14,374 nucleotides of DNA from an uncultured Succinatimonas sp. (lineage in GTDB: Bacteria; Pseudomonadota; Gammaproteobacteria; Enterobacterales; Succinivibrionaceae): positions 1 through 14,374 of the forward strand of contig NZ_CAJKVK010000053.1 in assembly GCF_905203285.1 (NCBI RefSeq), written 5' to 3'. Shown here one piece after another: positions 1 to 6,847 of the stretch. Each line of letters starts with the position of its first letter. Within the stretch, counting starts at the first letter, position 1. A program made the position numbers and the translations under genes. Below the pieces are notes generated by a model. It did no database searches. It was not told the origin of the DNA and saw only the letters and a list, made by a program, of their open reading frames with translations.

Positions 1-480
1 TTTAATAATGATAGGGTAGCCGATTTCATTGGCAAGACGATGGTTTTCCTTGGAATCATCACCTAAAGCGCCTTCTGAACCGGGAACGCAGGGAACTCCG
101 GCACGCTGCATGGCTTTTTTGGCAGATACCTTATCACCCATAAGGCGGATGGTATCGGCAGTCGGTCCGATGAAGATAAATCCTGATTTTTCCACCATTT
201 CGGCAAAATCGGCATTTTCGGACAGGAAACCGTAACCGGGATGGATTGCGCTTGCACCGGTTGCTTCGGCTGCAGCAATAATAGTAGGAATATTAAGATA
301 AGAGTCTTTTGCGGTAGCAGGTCCGATGCAGATAGTTTCATCGGCAAGCTTTACGTGCATTAAATCGCGATCGGCGGTTGAGTGCACTGCTACGGTTTTA
401 AGCCCCAGCTGACGGCAGGCACGCAAAATACGTAAGGCGATTTCGCCGCGATTTGCAATTAAAACCTTTTCAAGTTGCAT
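1..480 (-). CDS. accC: Biotin carboxylase subunit of acetyl-CoA carboxylase (5' part, cut by window edge)
   Basis: Biotin carboxylase uses ATP and bicarbonate to carboxylate the biotin on AccB, the first half-reaction of acetyl-CoA carboxylase in fatty acid synthesis. The window holds the first 160 codons, about a third of the usual 450. The translation starts MQLEKVLIANRGEIALRILR and continues with HPGYGFLSENADFAE, FIFIGPTADTIRLMGDK and GVPCVPGSEGALGDD, ending at GYPIIIK. That is the whole N-terminal biotin carboxylase fold and the beginning of the ATP-grasp domain, very close to E. coli AccC. The start ATG is at 478-480 with an AAGG about 9 nt upstream. It lies 56 bp downstream of accB on the same strand. 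No frameshift is visible. The identification is secure; only the C-terminal part is unseen. Confidence 0.97.
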   Translation of the reverse strand, partial: MQLEKVLIANRGEIALRILRACRQLGLKTVAVHSTADRDLMHVKLADETICIGPATAKDSYLNIPTIIAAAEATGASAIHPGYGFLSENADFAEMVEKSGFIFIGPTADTIRLMGDKVSAKKAMQRAGVPCVPGSEGALGDDSKENHRLANEIGYPIIIK

Positions 481-502
481 ATATAAATACCTTGAAGAAA
501 AG

Positions 503-525
503 ACCTCCGATAAATTATCGGAGGT
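503..525 (-). terminator. accB-accC intergenic hairpin, probable attenuator or partial terminator
   Basis: A perfect inverted repeat, CCTCCGATA / TATCGGAGG, is centred on base 514 with a 3-nt loop. Read on the minus strand, it is followed by TCTTTTCTTC, a pyrimidine-rich but imperfect U tract. Both flanking genes are on the minus strand, so it sits inside the operon. Partial termination or mRNA processing that lowers AccC relative to AccB is the simplest reading; this is inference. The plus-strand side has a better T run (525-529) but no rightward gene to end there. Confidence 0.55.
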
Positions 526-536
526 TTTTATAATAT

Positions 537-1022
537 TTATTCAAACTCAAAGATAGCTTGATCAAATTCAACGGTAGCGCCGTTTTCAACCAAAATCTTC
601 TTGATAGTGCCTGATCTGTCGGCTTGAATCTGGTTCATCATCTTCATGGCTTCGATAATGCACAAAGTGTCGCCTTCCTTGACGGTTTGTCCTTCTTCAA
701 CGAAAGGAGCGGCATTCGGGCTTGCTGAGCGGTAGAAAGTTCCGACCATCGGAGAGCGCATTACGTTGTTTCCTGAAGCTGCGGGGGCAGGTGCTGCAGG
801 AGCACTTTCTGCTGCGGGGGCTGCTGCTGGAGCAGGAGCGGCAACGGCGGCTGCGACGGGAGCAGGAGCTGCTACAACGGTTTGTACCGGAGCCTGAACA
901 ACGGTGGCAGACTGACGAGAAATACTAAGTTCTTCATCTCCTTGCTTTAAATTAATTTCTGCAATGTCAGAATTTGAAACGAGGTCAATGAGCTTAGCTA
1001 TTTTGTGAATATCAATTTGCAT
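537..1022 (-). CDS. accB: Biotin carboxyl carrier protein of acetyl-CoA carboxylase
   Basis: BCCP carries the carboxybiotin between biotin carboxylase and the carboxyltransferase of acetyl-CoA carboxylase. The 161-residue product has the family layout: an N-terminal helical segment (1-38), an Ala/Pro-rich flexible linker (about 40-83) and a C-terminal biotinyl domain (about 87-161). The biotinylation motif EAMKMMNQI puts the acceptor lysine at K127. The SPNAAPFVEEG segment before it matches the 'thumb' typical of bacterial acetyl-CoA carboxylase BCCPs, which separates it from other biotinyl domains. Length is close to E. coli AccB (156). A weak AGGT lies upstream of the ATG. The gene sits between aroQ (49-bp gap) and accC (56-bp gap), the usual gammaproteobacterial order. 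Confidence 0.98.
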   Translation of the reverse strand: MQIDIHKIAKLIDLVSNSDIAEINLKQGDEELSISRQSATVVQAPVQTVVAAPAPVAAAVAAPAPAAAPAAESAPAAPAPAASGNNVMRSPMVGTFYRSASPNAAPFVEEGQTVKEGDTLCIIEAMKMMNQIQADRSGTIKKILVENGATVEFDQAIFEFE

Positions 1023-1071
1023 GTGCTATTACCTAAATTACAGTGTTGCCTTAGCAACGATAAAAAAATTC

Positions 1072-1515
1072 TTATTTATTGACGAGCCGGGCCGCTTTTC
1101 TTAGAGCAAACTCGTATCCGTCAAGACCGAAACCGACAATAACCCCGACGGCTTTATCGCTTAAATAGGAGTGATGTCTGAATTCTTCACGGGCGTGAAC
1201 GTTCGATATATGAATTTCAAAAAAAGGAATGGCCGTGCCTAAGAGAGCATCACGAATTGCTACACTTGTGTGAGTATATGCCCCGGCATTAATTAAAATG
1301 CAGGATGCTTTACCCATTACGCTTTGAATTTTATCGACGATGGCACCTTCATGGTTTGACTGAAAGTGCTCAATGCTGACGTTGAGTTCTGTAGCGACTT
1401 CATCAAGACGGGCATTGAGATCTGATAAAGTCTCGTGTCCGTAAACCTGTGGCTCGCGGGTACCCAAAAGGTTAAGATTGGGGCCGTTTACCACTAAAAT
1501 AAAAGGCTTAGACAA
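1072..1515 (-). CDS. aroQ: Type II 3-dehydroquinate dehydratase
   Basis: This is the type II dehydroquinase that converts 3-dehydroquinate to 3-dehydroshikimate in the shikimate pathway. The 147 residues match the usual length of the dodecameric enzyme. The conserved GPNLNLLGTREP motif is at 11-22. Expected active-site residues are N13, R20, the catalytic Y25 in PQVYG, and H102 in EIHISNVHAREEFRHHS; INAGAYTHTS (75-84) is the substrate loop region. The start codon is TTG (1513-1515), chosen because a GGAG lies 7 nt upstream (minus strand, 1523-1526) and the protein aligns from its first residues. It is the first gene of the aroQ-accB-accC operon, and transcription should begin in the AT-rich gap to its right. 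Confidence 0.96.
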   Translation of the reverse strand: MSKPFILVVNGPNLNLLGTREPQVYGHETLSDLNARLDEVATELNVSIEHFQSNHEGAIVDKIQSVMGKASCILINAGAYTHTSVAIRDALLGTAIPFFEIHISNVHAREEFRHHSYLSDKAVGVIVGFGLDGYEFALRKAARLVNK

Positions 1516-1544
1516 ATTAAAACTCCGACAACCAATTTAAACAG

Positions 1545-1550
1545 ATTTTA
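1545..1550 (-). promoter_or_regulatory. Candidate -10 element for aroQ-accB-accC
   Basis: On the minus strand this hexamer reads TAAAAT (5/6 to TATAAT). It lies about 30 nt upstream of the TTG start of aroQ, just downstream of the T/A tracts that could act as UP-like or curved DNA. The -35 is poor (GTTCTA at 17-bp spacing), so the call is tentative. Confidence 0.3.
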
Positions 1551-1779
1551 ACAATTTTTTGAGATTTTAGAACTTTTTTAAGTGTTTTTTTTGAAAAAAT
1601 GAAAAAAAATTGAGTTTTGGAGAATAGATTGATCCCGTTTTTTGTAATTTTTTGAGAACTGTCGTAAAAAAGAAAAGTATCAGTCTTACCTTTTAGGATG
1701 TGATAACCGCAAGAGGTAGTGTCCTATTGCCTAAAAAGAGTGATCCGTCTCTATTTTTCCCCAAAGAGGATTTTAAAAA

Positions 1780-1788
1780 TGTTAAAAT
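1780..1788 (+). promoter_or_regulatory. Candidate extended -10 promoter for glyA
   Basis: TG-T-TAAAAT is an extended -10 element about 60 nt upstream of the glyA ATG. No good -35 is present at 16-18 bp (CCCAAA), which an extended -10 can tolerate. The predicted start near 1795 gives a leader of about 55 nt that includes the small hairpin at 1803-1818. Confidence 0.42.
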
Positions 1789-1802
1789 AGCCGCGTCTTT
1801 TT

Positions 1803-1818
1803 TAAGCGATACCGCTTA
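1803..1818 (+). repeat. Short inverted repeat in the glyA leader
   Basis: TAAGCG and CGCTTA form a perfect 6-bp stem around the loop ATAC. It lies about 31 nt before the glyA start and about 14 nt before its AAAGG ribosome binding site. It could be a weak 5' mRNA stabiliser or an operator; nothing in the sequence decides which. Confidence 0.4.
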
Positions 1819-1849
1819 GTCCTCTTGTTTATAAAGGTAATCGTCCATT

Positions 1850-3103
1850 ATGAATAAAGCAAAATCAATCGCCGCTTATGATCCTGAGTTGTGGCAAGCC
1901 ATTGCAGATGAAAATCAGCGTCAGGAAGATCATATCGAACTTATCGCTTCTGAAAATTATGCCAGCCGCTGTGTAATGGAAGCTCAAGGTTCTCAGCTTA
2001 CCAATAAGTATGCTGAAGGTTATCCGCATAAGCGTTATTACGGCGGTTGCGAATATGTTGATAAGGTTGAACAGCTGGCTATTGATCGCGCCTGCAAATT
2101 GTTTAAATGCGAATATGCAAACGTTCAGCCGCACGCAGGTTCTCAGGCTAATGCCGCAGCTTATATGGCTTTATGCAATCCGGGCGATACCATTTTAGGA
2201 TTATCTTTAGCTTGTGGCGGTCACTTGACCCACGGCGCAGCAGTCAGCTTTTCAGGCAAAATGTATCATGCCGTTCAGTACGGCGTTAATGCCGCAGGCG
2301 AGCTTGATTATGAAGACATCAGAGCAAAAGCTCTTGAGTGCAAGCCTAAGGTAATAGTCGCAGGCTTCTCTGCCTATTCAGGCATTGTTGATTGGAAGAA
2401 GATGCGTGAAATTGCTGATGAAGTCGGTGCTTATCTCATGGTTGACATGGCTCACGTCGCCGGTTTGGTAGCAGCAGGCGTATATCCGAGCCCGATTGAT
2501 TACGCTCATGTCGTAACTTCAACCACTCATAAATCATTAGGCGGTCCGCGTTCCGGCTTTATTTTGTCAAACTGCCACGATGAGACCATTTATAAGAAGC
2601 TAAATTCCGCTATTTTCCCGGGTTCCCAGGGCGGTCCTTTAATGCACGTAATTGCTGCTAAAGCCATCGTCTTTAAAGAAGCAATGGAACCTTGGTACGT
2701 CGAGTATCAAAAGCAGGTCGTAGCAAATGCCAAGGCTATGTGCGAAGAAGTTATGAAACGCGGGTATAAAGTAGTTTCAGGCGGTACTCATAATCACTTG
2801 TTCCTTATGGACTTTATCGGTATGGAAATGACCGGTAAAGATGCCGAAGCCGCTTTAGGACAGGCTAATATTACTGTTAATAAGAACAGCGTTCCTAACG
2901 ATCCGAGATCTCCTTTTATCACTTCCGGCTTGCGTTTGGGCACCCCGGCCTGCACTCGCCGCGGCTTTAAGGAAGCTGAGGTTCGTGAGCTTGCCAATAT
3001 CATTTGCGACGTCCTTGATAATTACAAAGACGAGAATGTTATTGCCGCATGCCGTGAGAAAGTTAAGGCATTGTGCGCCAAGTTCCCGGTATATAAGGAC
3101 TAA
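1850..3103 (+). CDS. glyA: Serine hydroxymethyltransferase
   Basis: SHMT is a cytosolic PLP enzyme that interconverts serine plus tetrahydrofolate with glycine plus methylene-tetrahydrofolate, the main source of one-carbon units. At 417 residues it has the same length as E. coli GlyA. Visible signatures are LIASENY (31-37), the NKYAEGYPHKRYYGG substrate region (52-66), HLTHG with H126 stacking on PLP, VDMAHVAGL with D199, and the PLP-lysine motif VVTSTTHKSLGGPRSG with K228. The ATG at 1850 has AAAGGT 11 nt upstream, and the protein aligns from the first residues. The stop is only 5 bp before ribD, and the ribD Shine-Dalgarno lies within the last glyA codons, so the two genes are probably cotranscribed and translationally linked. 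Confidence 0.98.
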   Translation: MNKAKSIAAYDPELWQAIADENQRQEDHIELIASENYASRCVMEAQGSQLTNKYAEGYPHKRYYGGCEYVDKVEQLAIDRACKLFKCEYANVQPHAGSQANAAAYMALCNPGDTILGLSLACGGHLTHGAAVSFSGKMYHAVQYGVNAAGELDYEDIRAKALECKPKVIVAGFSAYSGIVDWKKMREIADEVGAYLMVDMAHVAGLVAAGVYPSPIDYAHVVTSTTHKSLGGPRSGFILSNCHDETIYKKLNSAIFPGSQGGPLMHVIAAKAIVFKEAMEPWYVEYQKQVVANAKAMCEEVMKRGYKVVSGGTHNHLFLMDFIGMEMTGKDAEAALGQANITVNKNSVPNDPRSPFITSGLRLGTPACTRRGFKEAEVRELANIICDVLDNYKDENVIAACREKVKALCAKFPVYKD

Positions 3104-3108
3104 AAGGC

Positions 3109-4242
3109 TTGAAGGTCTTTAGTGAAAATGACAGGCTCTTTATGAAAAGAGCCTTAAAACTTGCCGCTCGCGGCAAGTTTACTACTTCCCCGAACCCTGC
3201 TGTCGGATGTGTAATCGTGCGCAACGGCATGATCATAGGTGAGGGGTATCATCATAAAGCAGGTGAACCGCATGCCGAAATCATGGCAATGCGCAGCGCC
3301 GGAGCTTCCGTTGCCGGTGCTACTTGCTATGTTACCTTAGAGCCGTGTTCTCATTACGGCAGAACTCCTCCTTGTGCTAAGGCTTTGGTTAAAGCAGGCG
3401 TTAAGCGCGTGGTAATTGCTTGCGGTGATCCCAATCCTCAGGTAGCTGGCCGCGGCGTTAAAATTTTAAAAGATGCCGGTATTGAAGTGGATGTCGGCTT
3501 ATATGAGAACAAAGCTTTAAAGTTAAATCGCGCTTTCTTTAAATCTATAGTTAAAAATATCCCTTACATTACCGTTAAGATAGGCATGTCGCTTGACGGC
3601 AAGATAGCTTTGTCAGACGGTCGCAGTAAGTGGATCACTTCGGATAAGTCGCGTAAGGCCGTACAAAAAATGCGTGCGGAATCCGATGCGATAATTACCG
3701 GAGCAGGAACGGTGCTTGCGGATAATCCGATGTTAAATGTCCGTTATGACGAACTTCCTGAAAAGGTATTTGCAAAATACGATATAAATAGAGACAAGCA
3801 GCCTTTAAGAGTAGTGCTTGATTCGCATTTGCGCATTAATCATGATAATTTTGCAATGTTTTCTCAGGGTAAAATATTGCTTGTGCGTCCGTCATTAAAT
3901 CACAAGATGGAAGCTGAAAAACTTAATGAGCATGTTGAAATTTTTTATGCTCCCTGCGAAGCTTCCGGACGTATTTGTTTAAGTGCTGTTTTATCCGAGC
4001 TGTCTAAAAGACAATGTCGCAAGGTTTTAGTAGAGGCAGGTCCCACGTTGGTTGCCGCATTTTTAAAAGAAAATCTTGCTGATGAACTTGCCGTGTTTGT
4101 TGCGCCTAAAATTTTAGGAGCTAATGCAAAAAGCGCATTTGCATGTGATGAAGTAAGCTCGCTTGATTACCTTAAACCATATAAAATTAAGACTCTTAAA
4201 AAATGCGGAACGGACTTCTTTGTCCGAGCTTTATTAGCATAG
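3109..4242 (+). CDS. ribD: Bifunctional riboflavin deaminase/reductase RibD
   Basis: RibD catalyses the second and third steps of riboflavin synthesis: deamination of the GTP-derived pyrimidine, then reduction of its ribose side chain. The N-terminal deaminase domain (about 10-145) carries zinc ligands H55 with catalytic E57 (EPHAE) and C80/C89 (TLEPCSHYGRTPPC). The C-terminal NADPH-dependent reductase domain (about 152-377) begins PYITVKIGMSLDGKIA and includes WITS and VEAGPTL. Length 377 fits the family (367 in E. coli). The start is TTG at 3109, with AAGGA at 3095-3099 inside the end of glyA (9-nt spacing). The ATG at codon 12 would cut into the conserved N terminus (MKRALKLAARG). Two perfect hairpins occupy codons 9-24. 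Confidence 0.97.
   Translation: MKVFSENDRLFMKRALKLAARGKFTTSPNPAVGCVIVRNGMIIGEGYHHKAGEPHAEIMAMRSAGASVAGATCYVTLEPCSHYGRTPPCAKALVKAGVKRVVIACGDPNPQVAGRGVKILKDAGIEVDVGLYENKALKLNRAFFKSIVKNIPYITVKIGMSLDGKIALSDGRSKWITSDKSRKAVQKMRAESDAIITGAGTVLADNPMLNVRYDELPEKVFAKYDINRDKQPLRVVLDSHLRINHDNFAMFSQGKILLVRPSLNHKMEAEKLNEHVEIFYAPCEASGRICLSAVLSELSKRQCRKVLVEAGPTLVAAFLKENLADELAVFVAPKILGANAKSAFACDEVSSLDYLKPYKIKTLKKCGTDFFVRALLA
3133..3154 (+). repeat. Perfect inverted repeat 1 inside ribD start region
   Basis: AGGCTCTTT and AAAGAGCCT form a perfect 9-bp stem. The ATGA loop holds the in-frame Met codon 12 of ribD. It begins 25 nt after the first base of the start codon and is followed after 2 nt by a second perfect hairpin. 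There is no U tract after it, so it is not an obvious terminator. Confidence 0.7.
3157..3180 (+). repeat. Perfect inverted repeat 2 inside ribD start region
   Basis: AAACTTGCCGC and GCGGCAAGTTT are exact reverse complements around a central TC. As RNA this is a 10-bp stem with a CUCG loop, GC-rich at the loop end. It covers the codons for KLAARGKF (K17 to F24). The sequence after it (ACTACTTCC) is not a terminator U tract. Together with the repeat at 3133-3154 it forms a 48-nt double hairpin just inside ribD. Confidence 0.75.
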
Positions 4243-4254
4243 GACAATGCTTTT

Positions 4255-4926
4255 ATGTACACAGGAATTATTGAAGCGGTAGGAACTCTTGCCTTAATTG
4301 AAAAACGCGGAAACGGCGCTTTCGTTAAAGTTATGACGCCAGCTTCTTTTAAGGCCAAAGACAGAGTAAAAATAGGAGATTCCGTTGCTTCAAACGGCGT
4401 TTGCCTTACCGCAACGACAATAGGTGATGATTTTTTTACTGCCGACGTGTCGGCTGAAACGGTCGCGATGACCTGTTTTAAATTTTATAAGCAGGGGCAG
4501 CGCTTGAATCTTGAATTGCCGTGTACTCCTGCTACCCATCTTGGCGGACATATCGTGCAGGGCCATGTTGACGGAATCGGTGAAATAAAAGATATTACTC
4601 CGCTTGGAGAGGCGGTTAATATTTGGGTGAAAAATCCGCCTGAGTTGTCGCGCTATATCGCTCTTAAGGGATCAATTGCCGTTGACGGAGCTTCCCTTAC
4701 CGTAAATTCAGTAACTGATGACAGCTTCCGTCTGACTTTAATTCCGCATTCTCAGACGGTTTTGGCTTTTGAGAATTGGAAGTCGGGAAGCAAAGTTAAT
4801 CTTGAAGTGGATGTACTGGCCCGCTACCTTGAACGGCTTATTTTAGGACAAAAAGCTCAAGGCAATGCAGAAGAAAAAAGTTCGGCTTTGTCATTTGAGA
4901 CTTTAATGCAAAACGGTTTTATTTGA
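4255..4926 (+). CDS. ribE: Riboflavin synthase alpha chain
   Basis: Riboflavin synthase dismutates two 6,7-dimethyl-8-ribityllumazine molecules to riboflavin plus a pyrimidinedione that RibH reuses. The 223 residues show the family's internal duplication of lumazine-binding domains. Repeat one starts MYTGIIEAVG and contains SVASNGVCLT (43-52); repeat two starts about residue 98 with GHIVQGHVDGIGEI and contains IAVDGASLTV (141-150). A C-terminal helix follows (VDVLARYLERL). Residue 2 is Tyr where most members have Phe. The start ATG has AGGA 10 nt upstream, overlapping the ribD stop (gap 12 bp). E. coli keeps this gene elsewhere (there called ribC), so its place between ribD and ribH is more like Vibrio or Shewanella. 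Confidence 0.97.
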   Translation: MYTGIIEAVGTLALIEKRGNGAFVKVMTPASFKAKDRVKIGDSVASNGVCLTATTIGDDFFTADVSAETVAMTCFKFYKQGQRLNLELPCTPATHLGGHIVQGHVDGIGEIKDITPLGEAVNIWVKNPPELSRYIALKGSIAVDGASLTVNSVTDDSFRLTLIPHSQTVLAFENWKSGSKVNLEVDVLARYLERLILGQKAQGNAEEKSSALSFETLMQNGFI

Positions 4927-4962
4927 TAATTAAGAAAACGAATTTTCATTTTCGGAGGTTTT

Positions 4963-5433
4963 ATGTCAATTAAGGTTATAGAGGGCAACAAGCCTTGCCG
5001 CGACGGAAAGTTCGCAATCGTCGTTTCACGCTTTAACAGCTTTATTTGCGAGCGTTTGGTCGAAGGCGCCATCGATACTTTAAAAAGAGAAGGCGAAGTT
5101 CCCGAGGAAAATATAACCTTGGTGAGAGTTCCCGGTGCAATTGAAATTCCGGTAGTTTTGGAAAAACTCGCCGCTTCTAACAAATATGACGCTTTAATTG
5201 CTTTAGGCTGTGTTATCCGCGGTTCTACCTATCATTTTGAAGTTGTAGCCAATGAGTGCGCCAAAGGCATTACTCAGGTTACTTTAAAATATGCTACCCC
5301 GATTGCAAACGGTGTTTTGACTACCGAGTCAATTGAACAAGCAGTTCAGCGCGCCGGTTCTAAAGCGGGCAATAAGGGCTCCGAGGCCGCTGCTTCCGCT
5401 TTGGAAATGGCTAATGTGTTGAAAGCTATTTAA
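4963..5433 (+). CDS. ribH: 6,7-dimethyl-8-ribityllumazine synthase
   Basis: Lumazine synthase condenses the RibD-pathway pyrimidine with 3,4-dihydroxy-2-butanone 4-phosphate to make the substrate of RibE, typically as a 60-mer capsid. At 156 residues it is the usual length. Motifs are VSRFNSFICERLVEGAID (21-38), the substrate loop VPGAIEIPV (56-64) and LGCVIRGSTYHFEVVANE (81-98) with the catalytic His at H91. The ATG is preceded by a strong GGAGG (4954-4958) at short spacing (4 nt). The 36-bp gap to ribE is the largest in the rib cluster and lies where Vibrio-like genomes carry ribBA, which is absent here. The butanone phosphate must therefore come from a ribB or ribBA elsewhere in the genome. 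Confidence 0.97.
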   Translation: MSIKVIEGNKPCRDGKFAIVVSRFNSFICERLVEGAIDTLKREGEVPEENITLVRVPGAIEIPVVLEKLAASNKYDALIALGCVIRGSTYHFEVVANECAKGITQVTLKYATPIANGVLTTESIEQAVQRAGSKAGNKGSEAAASALEMANVLKAI

Positions 5434-5454
5434 TTTAAAGCCTCAGGAGAAAGA

Positions 5455-5886
5455 ATGGATTCTACAGAAGGTGCAGTAAGCCCCGCAATGCGTCATAAGG
5501 CTCGTCACTTTGCCATGCAGGCTATTTATCAGTGGCAGATGACGGGACAAGGTGCCGGCGAAATTGAAAGGCAGTTTTTGGAAGATCAGCCGATTCAAGG
5601 AGCCGATCTTGATTATATGCATGATTTGATTTCCGGTGTGGTTGCGAATGTTGATCACATCGATGAAGTCTATGAGCCGTTTTTGTCGAGACCGCTTAAA
5701 GATCTTGATCAGGTAGATAAAGCAATTTTGCGTCTTGGTACGTTTGAATTGTTGTATCGTCAGGAAATACCTTTTCGCGTCGTGATTAATGAGTCTATTA
5801 TGCTGGCAAAAGAATTTGCCGAGCAGGATAGCCATAAATTCGTCAACGGTGTTTTGGATAAAGTCGTAAGAGCGATAAAAGACTGA
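5455..5886 (+). CDS. nusB: Transcription antitermination factor NusB
   Basis: NusB binds NusE (ribosomal protein S10) and boxA RNA in the antitermination complex on rRNA operons. The 143-residue protein is close to E. coli NusB (139) and has the all-helical fold's landmarks: RHKARHFAMQAIYQWQM near the N terminus (RNA and S10 face), DYMHDLISGV, VDKAILRLGTFELL, and the C-terminal PFRVVINESIMLAKEFAEQDSHKFVNGVLDKV. AGGAGA lies 4 nt before the ATG. It follows ribH by 21 bp and precedes thiL by 1 bp, the classic ribH-nusB-thiL arrangement of gammaproteobacteria. Confidence 0.97.
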   Translation: MDSTEGAVSPAMRHKARHFAMQAIYQWQMTGQGAGEIERQFLEDQPIQGADLDYMHDLISGVVANVDHIDEVYEPFLSRPLKDLDQVDKAILRLGTFELLYRQEIPFRVVINESIMLAKEFAEQDSHKFVNGVLDKVVRAIKD

Positions 5887-5887
5887 A

Positions 5888-6847
5888 GTGTTAGGTGAGT
5901 TTGCACTTATAAAAGAATTTTTTTCAGGTCATGATAAAGGTCGCGGCATCACTTTAGGCATAGGTGATGACTGCGCTTTATTGGCTCCTGACAAAAACAG
6001 CGAACTTGCGATTACCACCGATACGCTAAATGAAGGGATCCACTTTTTTAAAGGAGAGGATCCTTTTTATTTGGGTTATAAGTCTCTTTTGGTAAATATC
6101 TCAGATCTGGCCTCAATGGGGGCGCGACCGGCATTTTTTACTTTATCTTTAACTTTGCCTGATGCCGATGAGCATTTTTTACGTGAATTTGCTCGCGGAC
6201 TTTTTTCTTTGGCTGACAAGGAGAAAATGGCGCTTATAGGCGGTAATACTTCAAAAGGTCCTTTATCGATAACCATAAGTGCATACGGATATGTAGCAAA
6301 AGGCTGTGCCATGCGACGCGATTTGGCAAAGCCCGGTGACATTATTTATGTCTCAGGCAATTTAGGCATGGGCGGTCTTTTTGTTAAGGCGGGCTATCAT
6401 GAGCTTAATCTTGCTTCTGATCTTTTCTCCATCGTACATAAAAAAGCTCAGCTTATTCCGTCACGAACGGTTTTTGCCAGAGCACTGCGCCGCGTATGTC
6501 GCTGTGCTTTGGATGTGTCGGACGGAACGGTAGGGGATTTAAGACATATTCTTGAAAGAAGCAATGTAGGTGCCGTGCTTAATTTAGATAAATTGCCTCT
6601 TGATGAGGTGTTTCATCAAGTTGATTTAAGTGCTCTTGAAAAGGCTGAATTGGCGGCTTTCGGCGGCTGTGACTATGAGCTTTTATTTACAGTAAGTCCT
6701 AAAAATATTCCTCTTATTGAAAAAATTGCCGCTAGACATCAGGTGAAAATTACACCGATAGGCGTAATTACAGAGGATAAAACTCTTAATTTACTTTTTG
6801 AAAACAAGCCTTACGTAAAAGCCAACAAGCCCTTTGAGCACTTTTAA
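5888..6847 (+). CDS. thiL: Thiamine-monophosphate kinase
   Basis: ThiL phosphorylates thiamine monophosphate to the active cofactor thiamine diphosphate. The 319-residue product has the PurM/ThiL-type fold: N-terminal GEFALI and GIGDDCALL (24-32), TTDTLNEGIHF (43-53), NISDLASMGARP (70-81), then LDVSDGTVGDL (208-218) and GGCDYELLFTV (259-269). Expected metal/ATP residues D27, D45, D73, D209 and D212 are visible. One position differs: the usual GGDT motif reads GGNT here (N120). The start is GTG, 1 bp after the nusB stop, with only a weak purine-rich ribosome binding region, so translation is likely coupled to nusB. pgpA, which often follows thiL, is absent; an isomerase gene with its own promoter follows instead. 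Confidence 0.95.
   Translation: MLGEFALIKEFFSGHDKGRGITLGIGDDCALLAPDKNSELAITTDTLNEGIHFFKGEDPFYLGYKSLLVNISDLASMGARPAFFTLSLTLPDADEHFLREFARGLFSLADKEKMALIGGNTSKGPLSITISAYGYVAKGCAMRRDLAKPGDIIYVSGNLGMGGLFVKAGYHELNLASDLFSIVHKKAQLIPSRTVFARALRRVCRCALDVSDGTVGDLRHILERSNVGAVLNLDKLPLDEVFHQVDLSALEKAELAAFGGCDYELLFTVSPKNIPLIEKIAARHQVKITPIGVITEDKTLNLLFENKPYVKANKPFEHF

Larger units (their letters stand above)
1516..1849. other. AT-rich divergent intergenic region aroQ / glyA with phased A/T tracts
   Basis: This 334-bp gap has no plausible ORF. Between 1555 and 1609 there are six runs of 4-8 A or T (1555-1560, 1565-1568, 1574-1579, 1585-1592, 1594-1599, 1602-1609), mostly spaced about 9-12 bp, as in intrinsically curved DNA. 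It should contain the leftward aroQ promoter and the rightward glyA promoter. No riboswitch or PurR-type box was recognised. Confidence 0.6.

Noticed and set aside
722..928. Plus-strand open frame opposite accB
   Set aside because: It arises from the Ala/Pro-rich linker codons of accB read in reverse (Glu/Arg/Leu-rich); it is low complexity and unsupported.
1045..1058. GTTGC/GCAAC hairpin between aroQ and accB as a terminator
   Set aside because: The stem is only 5 bp and, on the operon strand, the T run comes before rather than after it.
3104..3108. FMN riboswitch ahead of the rib genes
   Set aside because: Only 5 bp separate glyA and ribD, and no FMN-type conserved segments occur in the gaps of the cluster.
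4211..4226. Small hairpin CGGAC/GTCCG near the end of ribD, considered as a ribE regulatory element
   Set aside because: Only 5 bp, inside coding sequence, and not paired with the ribE ribosome binding site; expected by chance.
5443..5835. 130-residue open frame on the minus strand across nusB
   Set aside because: It overlaps nusB completely, has no ribosome binding site, and its product shows no family pattern, while nusB matches its family along its length.
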